In this document: positions 17,940 through 26,090 of the stretch, in pieces
Numbering within the stretch: position 1 is the first letter of the stretch
How the letters are laid out: every line of letters begins with the position of its first letter
Assembly: GCA_963667595.2 (NCBI GenBank)
Contig: CAXXWD010000010.1
Span: 124,001 to 188,000 of the forward strand
From: JAHJQZ01 sp963667595
GTDB lineage: Bacteria; Pseudomonadota; Alphaproteobacteria; Rhizobiales; Devosiaceae
DNA: 64,000 nt
Direction: 5' to 3'
Notes under the pieces: generated by a model
Seen by the model: only the letters and a program-made list of their open reading frames with translations
Told to the model about the DNA's origin: nothing
Database searches by the model: none
Program-made: the position numbers and the translations under genes

Positions 17940-18419
17940 GTGTCGTCGCTTTCCGATTTTTCCGCAACCCGCTTGGTCGGTGGCGACCTCGTCGCGTTGT
18001 CCGACTATGTTGGCAAACTCGTGCTCATCGTCAACGTGGCGAGCAAATGCGGGCTGACGCCGCAATATGAAGGGCTGGAAAAGCTCTATGAGGATTATGG
18101 TCCAAAGGGACTGGCCGTCATCGGCTTCCCCTGCAACCAGTTCCTGGGGCAGGAGCCGGGCAGTGCCGACGAGATCGCCACATTCTGCACGTCGACCTAT
18201 GGCGTCACTTTCCCGATGATGGGCAAGATCGCCGTCAACGGCCGGCACGCCGATCCGCTTTATAAATGGCTCAAAGCAGAAACGCCCGGATCGAACGGCA
18301 AGCGGATCGAATGGAATTTCGCCAAGTTCCTCGTCGGCCGCGACGGCATGCCGGTCAAGCGCTTCGGTTCGCGCACGCCGCCTGAAGAGCTTCGGGCTGA
18401 TATCGAGGCGCTGCTCTGA
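17940..18419 (+). CDS. Glutathione peroxidase family protein (cysteine type)
   Basis: A 159-residue thiol peroxidase that reduces hydroperoxides. The active site has cysteine rather than selenocysteine (NVASKCGLTPQY), the glutamine in GFPCNQF and the tryptophan in WNFAKFLV. I place the start at GTG 17940, with AAAGGGA about 6 bases upstream; an ATG at 17892 would add 16 residues with no counterpart in the family. Many bacterial members use thioredoxin rather than glutathione, so the reductant is open. The DUF4169 gene follows by 2 bases. Confidence 0.93.
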   Translation: MSSLSDFSATRLVGGDLVALSDYVGKLVLIVNVASKCGLTPQYEGLEKLYEDYGPKGLAVIGFPCNQFLGQEPGSADEIATFCTSTYGVTFPMMGKIAVNGRHADPLYKWLKAETPGSNGKRIEWNFAKFLVGRDGMPVKRFGSRTPPEELRADIEALL

Positions 18420-18421
18420 GC

Positions 18422-18604
18422 ATGGCGGAGATCGTCAATCTGCGACAGGCCCGCAAGCACAAGGCCCGGGCCGAAAAGGAAAAGACCGCCGAGGCTAACC
18501 GGCTGGCCTTTGGGCGGACCAAAGCCGAAAAGCAGACGACCAGACTGGAAAAGGCACGGGCCGAAAAATCACTCGACGCGCACAGGCGCGACGAGGAGGA
18601 CTAA
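18422..18604 (+). CDS. DUF4169 family small protein
   Basis: A 60-residue, very charged, predicted all-helical protein beginning MAEIVNLRQARKHKAR and including the NRLAFGRTKAEK core typical of DUF4169. Members are common in Alphaproteobacteria and have no assigned function. It begins 2 bases after the glutathione peroxidase stop, so the two are co-transcribed. The high Lys/Arg and Glu content would fit nucleic-acid or protein binding, but that is a guess. Confidence 0.85.
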   Translation: MAEIVNLRQARKHKARAEKEKTAEANRLAFGRTKAEKQTTRLEKARAEKSLDAHRRDEED

Positions 18605-18646
18605 GCCCGCAAGTTCCGGACACGAGGGGCCACAAACGCTCTGTCA

Positions 18647-18665
18647 TTCCCGATCAGGTCGCGGA
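18647..18665. repeat. Degenerate copy of the intergenic palindrome, loop TCAGG
   Basis: TTCCCGA-TCAGG matches the element at 14356 exactly, while the second arm reads TCGCGGA instead of TCGGGAA. It lies between the convergent ends of the DUF4169 gene and hslU. Confidence 0.65.
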
Positions 18666-18752
18666 TGACACCGAAGTGTTTGGCAGGTCGCGATGATGCG
18701 GCATTGGCTGTTGTGTGGTGCGTTTCCCGGAAGACGTCCCCCGGGAAAGCCC

Positions 18753-20066
18753 CTACAGCACGAATTTCGAAAGATCGGTGTCGCCGGCCAGCGAACCGAC
18801 CTTCTGACGCACGAAATCGCCGTCGATGCGGATGGATTCGCCCGCCTTGTCAGGCGCTTCGAAGGAAATGTCCTCGACCAGCCGCTCCATCACCGTTTGC
18901 AGGCGCCGCGCGCCGATGTTCTCGACGCTCGAATTGACCGCCACCGCCGCGTCGGCAACGGCCTCGACCGCATCCGGGGTGAATTCGAGTTTGACGCCCT
19001 CTGTTTCGAGTAAGGCCACGTACTGCTTGATCAGCGATACGTCGGTGTCGTTGAGGATGCAGATGAAGTCCTCGCGCGTCAGGGCATGCAGCTCGACCCG
19101 GATCGGCAAGCGCCCCTGCAGCTCGGGCAGAAGGTCCGACGGTTTGGCGACGTGGAAGGCGCCCGAGGCGATGAACAGAATGTGATCGGTCTGCACCGGT
19201 CCATATTTGGTCGAAACGGTCGTGCCCTCGATCAAAGGCAGCAGGTCGCGCTGCACGCCTTCGCGGGAAACATCGCCGCCGCCACGGTTTTCACTCAGCG
19301 TGATCTTGTCGATCTCGTCGAGAAAGACGATGCCGTGGTTTTCGACCAGCGAAACGGCTTCGGCCTTGATCTGCTCCTGATCGAGCAACTTGTCGGCTTC
19401 CTCGGTGATCAGTTGAGTGTAGCTATCCTTGACGGACATCCGTTTCTTGACGCCCTTGCCGCCGGAAAAGGCCTTCCCGAACATGTCGGAAAGATTGATC
19501 ATGCCGACATTGCCGCCGCCGCCGAGGCCGGGAATCTCGAAAACGCCGGGCATTTGTGGCGCGATCTCGACCTCGATTTCCTTGTCGTCGAGTTCGTTGG
19601 TCCTCAGGCGCCGGCGGAAGTTTTCACGCGTCGAGGGGGTCGCGGAGGTGCCGACCAGCGCATCGAGCACGCGTTCCTCGGCATTGAGATGGGCCTTGGC
19701 CTGGACCTCACCGCGCCGCCTGTCGCGCAACAGGGCGATGCCCGCCTCGACCAGGTCGCGGATGATCTGTTCGACGTCGCGGCCGACATAGCCGACCTCG
19801 GTGAATTTGGTCGCCTCGACCTTGACGAAGGGCGCCTGCGCCAACCGCGCCAGACGTCGCGAGATCTCGGTCTTGCCGACGCCGGTCGGCCCGATCATCA
19901 AAATGTTCTTGGGCGTGATCTCGCGGCGCAGATCCTCGGGCAGTTGCTGGCGGCGCCAGCGGTTCCTGAGGGCGATGGCGACGGCGCGCTTGGCATCGTG
20001 CTGGCCGACAATGTAGCGATCGAGTTCGGAGACGATCTCGCGCGGGGAGAAATTGGTTTCACTCAT
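18753..20066 (-). CDS. hslU: ATP-dependent protease ATPase subunit HslU
   Basis: A 437-residue AAA+ unfoldase that feeds substrates into the HslV peptidase. It shows Walker A GPTGVGKTE, Walker B IVFLDEIDKI, the I-domain insertion, the C-terminal sensor region and the HslV-docking end LSKFVL. Reading begins at ATG 20066 (MSETNFSPREIVSELDRYIVGQ); a further upstream in-frame start would add 9 residues. Its ATG overlaps the stop of the acetyltransferase gene by 4 bases. Confidence 0.98.
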   Translation of the reverse strand: MSETNFSPREIVSELDRYIVGQHDAKRAVAIALRNRWRRQQLPEDLRREITPKNILMIGPTGVGKTEISRRLARLAQAPFVKVEATKFTEVGYVGRDVEQIIRDLVEAGIALLRDRRRGEVQAKAHLNAEERVLDALVGTSATPSTRENFRRRLRTNELDDKEIEVEIAPQMPGVFEIPGLGGGGNVGMINLSDMFGKAFSGGKGVKKRMSVKDSYTQLITEEADKLLDQEQIKAEAVSLVENHGIVFLDEIDKITLSENRGGGDVSREGVQRDLLPLIEGTTVSTKYGPVQTDHILFIASGAFHVAKPSDLLPELQGRLPIRVELHALTREDFICILNDTDVSLIKQYVALLETEGVKLEFTPDAVEAVADAAVAVNSSVENIGARRLQTVMERLVEDISFEAPDKAGESIRIDGDFVRQKVGSLAGDTDLSKFVL

Positions 20067-20575
20067 TGATTGTTGTCCTTGTCGAGAAAGCACACCATTT
20101 CGTGCTCATCGATGAAGTTCCCCCCGACGAAAAGGCTGCGCGGTCTGGTTCCACAAATGCTGAAACCGGCGCGCTGGTAAAGGCGCTTGGCCGGGATGTT
20201 GTTCGTCCCCACGCCCAGGTGAACCTGCAACACCCGTCCCCGCGCATAGGCGAGCACGGTGTTGACCAGCGCCCAGGAAAGACCGGTGCCGCGCGCTTCG
20301 GGCGCGACGTAAAGGCCGACAAGCCAGCCGATATGGCAGGTCTTTGCCGGCTTTTCCGGTTCGAAAGCGACGGAGCCGACAAGAGCTTCGCCGTCGAACG
20401 CGCCGAAATAGATACGGTCGCCGGACAGCGCCGCACGCAGACTTTCATCGGAACGGGCGGATGCTTCCTCAACGGAATCGCCGAAGGCTTCCGGCGCGTT
20501 CTCAAGCATGGCGAGCCGGAAGGCGCGGTAAATCCCGGCGTCCTCCGGTCCGAGCCGGCGGATGGCAAAATTCAT
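20063..20575 (-). CDS. GNAT-family N-acetyltransferase between hslV and hslU
   Basis: A 170-residue GNAT enzyme; the acetyl-CoA-binding motif is VGLYVAPEARGTGLS, followed by NIPAKRLYQRAGF. It overlaps both neighbours by 4 bases, so the three genes form one tightly coupled operon. The same insertion occurs in other Rhizobiales, hinting at a link with the HslUV protease, but the substrate is unknown. Confidence 0.88.
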   Translation of the reverse strand: MNFAIRRLGPEDAGIYRAFRLAMLENAPEAFGDSVEEASARSDESLRAALSGDRIYFGAFDGEALVGSVAFEPEKPAKTCHIGWLVGLYVAPEARGTGLSWALVNTVLAYARGRVLQVHLGVGTNNIPAKRLYQRAGFSICGTRPRSLFVGGNFIDEHEMVCFLDKDNNQ

Positions 20576-21138
20576 CTGTCGGCGTCCAGGCTTTCGAGCG
20601 TCACCTGATCGTTGGTGTAAACGCAGATCCTGGCGGCGATCCCCATGGCGATGCGGGCGATTTCCTCGGCGCTTTTGTCGCTGTCGGACAGGGCCAGCGC
20701 GGCGGAAAGGGCATAATTGCCGCCCGAACCGATGGCGGTCATGCCGTCATCCGGACTCAGAACGTCGCCCGTACCGGTCAGGACCAACGTGTCGGTCTTG
20801 TCGGCGACGATCATCATGGCTTCGAGCTTGCGCAGGTAGCGGTCGGTCCGCCAGTCCTTGGCCAGCTCGACGCAGGCGCGCATCAACTGTTCGGGATATT
20901 GCTCGAGCTTGGTTTCCAGCCGCTCGAACAGGGTGAAGGCGTCGGCAGTCGCGCCGGCGAACCCGGAGATCACCTTGCCGCCGGCCAGTCGCCTGACCTT
21001 CTTGGCGGTGTGTTTGATGACGACGGCATTGCCGAGCGTCACCTGTCCATCGCCGGCAATCACCACCTTGCCGCCTTTGCGGACAGAAACGATCGTGGTG
21101 CCGTGCCAGCCGGGAAATTCAGTCGTATCATTGGCCAT
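20572..21138 (-). CDS. hslV: ATP-dependent protease peptidase subunit HslV
   Basis: A 188-residue proteasome-like threonine peptidase. A short propeptide of about 12 residues precedes the mature N-terminus TTIVSVRKGG; the catalytic lysine lies in VIKHTAKKVRRL and the GSGG loop is intact. HslV forms a double hexamer capped by HslU and degrades misfolded proteins. First gene of the operon; no clear heat-shock promoter could be picked out by eye upstream. Confidence 0.98.
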   Translation of the reverse strand: MANDTTEFPGWHGTTIVSVRKGGKVVIAGDGQVTLGNAVVIKHTAKKVRRLAGGKVISGFAGATADAFTLFERLETKLEQYPEQLMRACVELAKDWRTDRYLRKLEAMMIVADKTDTLVLTGTGDVLSPDDGMTAIGSGGNYALSAALALSDSDKSAEEIARIAMGIAARICVYTNDQVTLESLDADR

Positions 21139-21489
21139 TCATAAAACCTCTCACCCGGCAGATAGAACCTTGGCGCAAAAAAACAAGTCTTTCGGGTGCC
21201 AATCGCCGGTTGGAAAATCCGTGTTCGGCGATTCCAGGAAGTGCGAAACCGGCAATCTCTGCTTCGATCGTGACGAGAAGATGGGCGGCTGTGTCGCATT
21301 TTCCTTATCGGCATTCGCGCCAAACATAGAGTATGAAGGCTGTGTAAAGCCCTGACGACCCGACACGCATTGATGGCCCGGATGGCGCGGCGCTTGAAGC
21401 CGTAAACAAGCTCTGGTTCAGCGCACCCCAATGCGGACGGATTGACTGTCCTCGACTGTTACCTTCTGAATCCTAACCCATCGAGTCTC
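21139..21489. other. Intergenic region between divergent hslV and rquA
   Basis: These 351 bases hold no supportable gene. They must contain the promoters of the hslV operon (minus) and the RquA-like gene (plus), but I could not assign -35/-10 elements or a heat-shock consensus with confidence. Confidence 0.5.
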
Positions 21490-22269
21490 ATGAAATATGT
21501 CGATCCTTCTTGCGGAATTGCGGTAGCCGACGCGATCGCTCCGCGTCCCCGTCCGTTTTTTTCGCCACGGCTGTTTGCGCGTAAACCGAATCCCGATGCG
21601 CCCGATTATCTGGATACCTATTACTGGTGGGCTTATGTCGAGCCGCGCGCCATCTGGTTCTGGGAACGCGACTGGCTGATCAATCTCGTTCTTTTCGGCA
21701 ATTACAAAAAACTCGGCGCCGCCGCTCTTGAGGCGATGGGCGACGATCTCCAAGGCAAAACGCTCAAGATTTCCTGCTGTTACGGAAAACTGACGCCGAA
21801 CCTGACGAAAAAGGTAATGGCCAGCGGCGGCACGCTTGAAGTTGTCGACGTGATGCCGGCCCAGATCAACAACCTCAAGTCCAAGCTGCCGGCCGATGCC
21901 CCCGTCACGACGCGCCAGATGAACGCCTGCGCGCTCGATTATCCCGATGAGTCCCAGGACCGCACGCTTCTGTTTTTCCTTTTGCACGAATTGCCGCCCG
22001 AAAGTCGCAGGCAGGCGTTCAGCGAAGCCATGCGCGTGCTCAAGCCGGGCGGCAAGCTGGTGGTGGTCGATTACGGCAAACCCAAGCGCTGGAACCCGAT
22101 GCGCTTCTGCATCCTGCCGTTCCTCGGCTGGCTCGAACCCTTTGCCATCGCGCTCTGGCGTACGGAGCTGACCGATCTGCTGGCGGACCAGATGAAGGGG
22201 TGCACCTTGACGCAGAAATCCTTCTTCGGCGGGCTCTATCAGAGCCTTGCCATCACGAAGCCGAAATAG
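21490..22269 (+). CDS. rquA: RquA-like rhodoquinone biosynthesis protein
   Basis: A 259-residue protein related to class I SAM methyltransferases. The segments YYWWAYVEP (44-52), LINLVLFGNY (63-72), SCCYGKLTPNL and VDVMPAQINNLKSKLP match what I recall of RquA, which replaces a methoxy group of ubiquinone by an amino group taken from SAM. The usual glycine-rich SAM motif of methyltransferases is absent (reads SCCYGKL), as in RquA. Rhodoquinone allows fumarate reduction under low oxygen. I start at ATG 21490; a TTG at 21442 is in frame, and neither has a strong ribosome site. It sits between hslV and hisB, normally neighbours in Rhizobiales. A UbiE-like methyltransferase paralogue is the alternative. 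Confidence 0.72.
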   Translation: MKYVDPSCGIAVADAIAPRPRPFFSPRLFARKPNPDAPDYLDTYYWWAYVEPRAIWFWERDWLINLVLFGNYKKLGAAALEAMGDDLQGKTLKISCCYGKLTPNLTKKVMASGGTLEVVDVMPAQINNLKSKLPADAPVTTRQMNACALDYPDESQDRTLLFFLLHELPPESRRQAFSEAMRVLKPGGKLVVVDYGKPKRWNPMRFCILPFLGWLEPFAIALWRTELTDLLADQMKGCTLTQKSFFGGLYQSLAITKPK

Positions 22270-22410
22270 CGATGTGAGGGGTGCCGCGGTTTTATTGGTC
22301 GCGCTGCCGAACCGGAAAAGTCTCGTGCACTTTTCCTGGCAACGCTCCGGTAGCCTTTGCACTCTAGACTGAAAAGCCTATAACCCGCCCGTTTTCTCAT
22401 GAGGCCGGAC

Positions 22411-22998
22411 ATGCGCGTTGCCGAAATTTCCCGCAAGACCAACGAAACCGACATCAAGGTGTCTGTCGATCTCGACGGGTCGGGCAAGCACGACATCCAG
22501 ACCGGTATCGGTTTTCTCGATCACATGCTCGATCAGTTGTCGCGGCATTCGCTGATCGACATTACCCTGAGGGCCAAGGGCGATCTGCATATCGATTTCC
22601 ACCATACGGCCGAGGATGTCGGTATCGCGCTCGGCAGCGCCATCAAACAGGCGCTCGGCGACAAGAAGGGCATCACCCGCTATGCCAGCGCCGACCTGCC
22701 AATGGACGGGACCTTGTCGCGGGTGGCACTCGACGTCTCCGGGCGGCCGTTCCTCGTCTGGAAGGTCGCCTTCACCGCCGACAAGATCGGCGAGATGGAC
22801 ACGGAACTCTTCCGCGAGTGGTTCCAGGCTTTTGCCATGAATGCCGGTATCACGCTTCATGCCGAGTGCCTTTACGGCGACAACAACCACCATATCGCCG
22901 AAAGCCTGTTCAAGGCGCTGGCCCGCGCCCTCGGCCAGGCCGTTGCCATCGATCCACGCCTCGGTGACGCCATCCCCTCGACCAAGGGCGTGTTGTAG
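22411..22998 (+). CDS. hisB: Imidazoleglycerol-phosphate dehydratase
   Basis: A 195-residue monofunctional enzyme of histidine synthesis. Signatures are GIGFLDHMLDQLSRHS, DFHHTAEDVGI and GDNNHHIAESLFKALARAL, whose histidines bind the paired metal ions. I use ATG 22411 because GAGG lies 5 bases upstream; an ATG at 22399 would add four residues. The usual companions hisH, hisA, hisF are not downstream: AMP nucleosidase follows on the other strand, so hisB is split off from its operon here. Confidence 0.96.
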   Translation: MRVAEISRKTNETDIKVSVDLDGSGKHDIQTGIGFLDHMLDQLSRHSLIDITLRAKGDLHIDFHHTAEDVGIALGSAIKQALGDKKGITRYASADLPMDGTLSRVALDVSGRPFLVWKVAFTADKIGEMDTELFREWFQAFAMNAGITLHAECLYGDNNHHIAESLFKALARALGQAVAIDPRLGDAIPSTKGVL

Positions 22999-23039
22999 GC
23001 GTCTTTACGAACAAAGAGTTATCTCAAGTTGGTCCTTAT

Positions 23040-23062
23040 TCCCTCCCCATCGAGGGGAGGGA
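23040..23062. repeat. Palindrome with 9-bp arms between convergent hisB and amn
   Basis: TCCCTCCCC and GGGGAGGGA enclose ATCGA. It lies in the 75-base gap between the two convergent stops and resembles the element at 5588-5614. No T-run follows on either strand. Confidence 0.65.
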
Positions 23063-23073
23063 GAAGAGGTTTC

Positions 23074-24549
23074 CTACTGGAATGCCGTTTCGGCAAAGCT
23101 CCTGAGCTTGCGTGAATGCAACCGTTCCGGCGGCTGGCTTCTCAGGATTTCCATGGCCTTGATGCCAATCTGCAGGTGGCGGTTGACCTGTGTGCGATAG
23201 AACTCCGAGGCCATGCCGGGCAGCTTGATTTCGCCGTGCAACGGCTTGTCGGATACGCATAAAAGCGTGCCGTAGGGCACGCGGAAGCGGAAACCGTTGG
23301 CGGCGATGGTCGCCGATTCCATGTCGAGCGCGACGGCGCGCGACTGGCTCAGGCGTTCGACGATCTCGTTCTGGTCCCGCAACTCCCAGTTGCGATTGTC
23401 GAAAGTGGCCACCGTGCCGGTGCGCATGATGCGCTTGACGTCGACGCCCTTCAAACCGGAGATCTCGGCCACCGCCTGTTCGAGCGCTACCTGGATTTCG
23501 GCCAGAGCCGGGATGGGAACCGACAGCGGCAGATCGGCATCGAGTACGTGATCCTCGCGTACATAGGCATGGGCGAGCACGTAATCGCCGAGTTCCTGCG
23601 AATTTCTGAGACCGGCGCAATGGCCGAGCATCATCCAGGCATGCGGCCTTAGAACCGCGATGTGGTCGGTGATGGTCTTGGCGTTGGACGGGCCGATGCC
23701 GATATTGACCATGGTAATGCCGCGATTGCCATCGGCGACAAGGTGGTAGGTCGGCATCTGGGGATCGCGCGTGGGCGGGGTTCCCGTGGTGCCGCCGCCC
23801 AGTCGGGCGTTCTTCGTCACAACATTGCCCGGCCCGACAAAGGCCGTGTAGTCGGGGTGGCCCGCTTCCATGTATTGCTTGGCGAGCCGACAGAACTCCT
23901 CGATATAGAACTGATAATTGGTGAAAATCACGAAGTTCTGGAAATATTCGGGTTCGGTCGCGGTGTAATGGGTCAGCCGATAAAGCGAATAATCGATACG
24001 TGGCGCCGTGAACACCGCCAGCGGATAGGGGCCGCCCTGATCCGGGATGAGGGTGCCGTTGGCAATCTCGTCGTCGGTATTGGTCAGGTCGGGGACGTCG
24101 AAAATATCCCGAAGCGGCACGTTCATCGCGTTCACCGCCCCGCCGCTCAGGCGTTCGGTGGGATGGAAGGTGAAGTGGAGCGGAATGGGGGTGTCGCTCT
24201 CGCCGATTTCGATCTCGGTGTCGTAATGGCTGAGGATCAGGCCGAACTGCTCGATCAGGTAGTTGCGGAACAACGAAGGCGCCGTCAGCGTGGTCCGGTA
24301 AAGCCCGGGGCTATGCAGGAACCCGTAGGGCAGGTGGGAGTCGACACGCTGAAAGCTGGTCGATTCCACCCGTACCTCCGGATAGGAGGCGCGAACATGG
24401 CCATGCGGCGCCGCGCCGTTGAGCAGGTCGAACAGATGCTGGCGGATGAAACTGGTATTGCGCTTGTAGATTTCGGCCACATATTCCCAGGCGGACTCGG
24501 GCTTGTCGAAGCGGCGAGTGGGAAGCGGCTCGGGAATGATCATATCCAT
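23074..24549 (-). CDS. amn: AMP nucleosidase
   Basis: A 491-residue enzyme that hydrolyses AMP to adenine and ribose-5-phosphate, helping to control adenylate pools. The N-terminal half (about 1-200) is the AMP-nucleosidase-specific domain; the C-terminal half is a nucleoside-phosphorylase fold with NIGIGPSNAKT, MMLGHCAGLRNSQELGDYVLAHAYVRED and the base-binding ALDMESATIAANGFRFRVPYGTLLCVSDKPLHGE regions (shortened here to key pieces: MESAT, DKPLHGE). Length matches the family. Confidence 0.96.
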   Translation of the reverse strand: MDMIIPEPLPTRRFDKPESAWEYVAEIYKRNTSFIRQHLFDLLNGAAPHGHVRASYPEVRVESTSFQRVDSHLPYGFLHSPGLYRTTLTAPSLFRNYLIEQFGLILSHYDTEIEIGESDTPIPLHFTFHPTERLSGGAVNAMNVPLRDIFDVPDLTNTDDEIANGTLIPDQGGPYPLAVFTAPRIDYSLYRLTHYTATEPEYFQNFVIFTNYQFYIEEFCRLAKQYMEAGHPDYTAFVGPGNVVTKNARLGGGTTGTPPTRDPQMPTYHLVADGNRGITMVNIGIGPSNAKTITDHIAVLRPHAWMMLGHCAGLRNSQELGDYVLAHAYVREDHVLDADLPLSVPIPALAEIQVALEQAVAEISGLKGVDVKRIMRTGTVATFDNRNWELRDQNEIVERLSQSRAVALDMESATIAANGFRFRVPYGTLLCVSDKPLHGEIKLPGMASEFYRTQVNRHLQIGIKAMEILRSQPPERLHSRKLRSFAETAFQ

Positions 24550-24660
24550 GGGCGTAACTTTCTCAGCGAGGGTGCACTGGCTTGCCAGCTTCTGCGACAG
24601 AGCGCAACAGGCACCCGGTGCTGATGCGTTTCGATCACCATTGAGTGAAGGTCCTTGTCT

Positions 24661-24826
24661 GGCCCGTTTCGGCTCCTACCTGAAAGGATGACGTTCGGCC
24701 CATAACGGTCACTGCCCAGACCGGGGCGAACGGTATGCGGTCGACATCTTCTGAGTTAGCCCTCAACTCGCCGACCGGAACAAACGGCCGCAGCGTCATC
24801 CCCCGGACGCTGCGGCTTTTCTTTTG
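24661..24826 (+). ncRNA. Candidate structured RNA ending at a strong terminator
   Basis: No gene fits the amn to DUF4342 gap (24550-24959), yet a strong plus-strand terminator stands inside it with nothing coding upstream. Just before it is a long hairpin: GTTCG (24693-24697) pairs with CGAAC (24727-24731), CCC (24699-24701) with GGG (24724-24726), and CGGTC (24706-24710) with GACCG (24719-24723) around an 8-base loop. A second small hairpin, GAGTT/AACTC, lies at 24753-24769. This fits a roughly 150-200 nt small RNA. I cannot name the class; 6S RNA is one to test, tmRNA, SRP RNA and RNase P RNA do not fit. The 5' end is a guess. Confidence 0.45.
24787..24824 (+). terminator. Strong intrinsic terminator, 11-bp stem
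   Basis: GCCGCAGCGTC and GACGCTGCGGC form a perfect 11-bp stem with an 8-base loop, followed by TTTTCTTTT. It reads in the plus direction, with no plus-strand gene between it and hisB 1.8 kb away, so it most likely ends the candidate noncoding RNA. Confidence 0.88.
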
Positions 24827-24959
24827 CGCAACCGGAAACTACTTGGTTTTACAAAAATAACCGACCGGTCTTGTCGAGACAACAAGCCATTCCCACCTAT
24901 TGACTGCAAATACGGCCGGCATTGCCGGTCGATCGAAAGCTGACCCAAGGAGGCCAGAA

Positions 24960-25295
24960 ATGCGTGACGAAGACGATCACAAGGACCAGTGGCAGACCTT
25001 CTCCGAAGAGGTGGAAATCGCCGGTCAGCACCTCGTCGAAGAGGTGACCCGGCTGATTGCCGAAGGCAACGTGCGCAAGGTGCGCATCCGTTCGCAGAAC
25101 GACGATATCGTGCTCGAAGTTCCGTTGACCGCAACCGCCGTCATCGGCGGTGTCGTCGTGCTGACAGCGCCCTGGCTCGCCATCCTCGGCGCCCTGGCCG
25201 GGCTTCTGGTCAAGGTGCGCCTGGAAGTGGTGCGCGAAGAAAAGCATGACGCCGGGCCCGAAGACGATGACGACGATACGCCCAACGAGGTCTAG
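24960..25295 (+). CDS. DUF4342 domain-containing protein
   Basis: A 111-residue protein. After a charged N-terminus (about 1-45) comes the DUF4342 core, RKVRIRSQNDDIVLEVPLT, then a hydrophobic stretch at about 55-80 (VIGGVVVLTAPWLAILGALAGLL) that could be a membrane helix or hairpin, and an acidic tail with EDDDDDT. The ATG has AAGGAGG 7 bases upstream. The family has no established role. It lies 136 bases after the terminator, so it has its own promoter. Confidence 0.85.
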   Translation: MRDEDDHKDQWQTFSEEVEIAGQHLVEEVTRLIAEGNVRKVRIRSQNDDIVLEVPLTATAVIGGVVVLTAPWLAILGALAGLLVKVRLEVVREEKHDAGPEDDDDDTPNEV

Positions 25296-25451
25296 ACAAC
25301 TCCTATTCCGCGGGTGGCGTTTACATATGCCGCCCGCTTTCCTAGACTTTTCCCATCGCCGAAACGCCTGAGGACGTTTCAGATGTGAAGTGCTGACGGG
25401 CCTGAAGAGCCGCTGTCGGCGAAGCTTAATTCTTTCAGAAAAATCAACGAT

Positions 25452-25880
25452 ATGACGCAGGCCAAAGCCGGCGATACCGTGCGTATCCGCTATACGGGTA
25501 CCTTGAGTGATGGAACGCAGTTCGATTCGAATGCCGATGGCGATCCTTTGCAGTTCACTCTGGGGTCCGGACAAATTATCCCGGGACTCGACGCGGGCAT
25601 TACCGGCATGGAAGTGGGCGAAAACGCCGTGGTTTCCATTGCCTTTGCCGATGCCTACGGTCCCCACGATCCGGGCAAGATCCAGAAAGTGCCGCGCGAC
25701 AGGATCCCGGCCGAGATCGATCTTCAGACCGGCATGACGCTTGGGGCCCGCACCGAATCCGGGCAGCAGCTCACCTTTACCGTTATCGAGATCAGCGACA
25801 CCGACGTCACCATCGACGCCAACCATCCGCTGGCGGGCAAGGACCTGACCTTCGCGGTCGAACTGGTGGAGATCGTGTAA
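25452..25880 (+). CDS. SlyD-type FKBP peptidyl-prolyl isomerase
   Basis: A 142-residue prolyl isomerase with chaperone activity. The FKBP half starts GDTVRIRYTGTLSDGTQFDSN and has LGSGQIIPGLDAGITGMEVGE; an inserted flap domain follows (about residues 70-120, AYGPHDPGKIQKVPRDRIP), then the closing strand NHPLAGKDLTFAVELVEI. The histidine/cysteine-rich metal-binding tail of E. coli SlyD is missing, so nickel delivery is unlikely. A stand-alone gene. Confidence 0.93.
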   Translation: MTQAKAGDTVRIRYTGTLSDGTQFDSNADGDPLQFTLGSGQIIPGLDAGITGMEVGENAVVSIAFADAYGPHDPGKIQKVPRDRIPAEIDLQTGMTLGARTESGQQLTFTVIEISDTDVTIDANHPLAGKDLTFAVELVEIV

Positions 25881-25910
25881 GGGGGCGACACCCGAACATT
25901 CTGCTCGTCA

Positions 25911-25929
25911 TTCCCGACCTGGTCGGGGA
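25911..25929. repeat. Intergenic palindrome, 7-bp arms, loop CCTGG
   Basis: TTCCCGA and TCGGGGA enclose CCTGG (one G-T or mismatch in the arms), preceded by GTCA and followed by TCCAGTT. It belongs to the family seen at 14356 and 18647 and lies just behind the FKBP gene. Confidence 0.72.
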
Positions 25930-25994
25930 TCCAGTTACGCACGGGTCTCCGCGCGTGAAAGGAGTCTTCTGCTCAGCAGACGTCTCACGCTGGG

Positions 25995-26013
25995 TTCCCA
26001 GGCAAGTTGGGAA
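25995..26013. repeat. Intergenic palindrome, 6-bp arms
   Basis: TTCCCA and TGGGAA enclose a 7-base loop, with GCTGGG before and TGACGAA after, the same flanks as at 14356. It pairs with the copy at 25911-25929 to form a composite in the FKBP to trmFO gap. Confidence 0.68.
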
Positions 26014-26090
26014 TGACGAAGCAGATGTGGCGGCGTTGCGATTATCCGGCCCCGCGCTTTCACAAAGAAAAGCGGTTGGGCATAGCGCGA

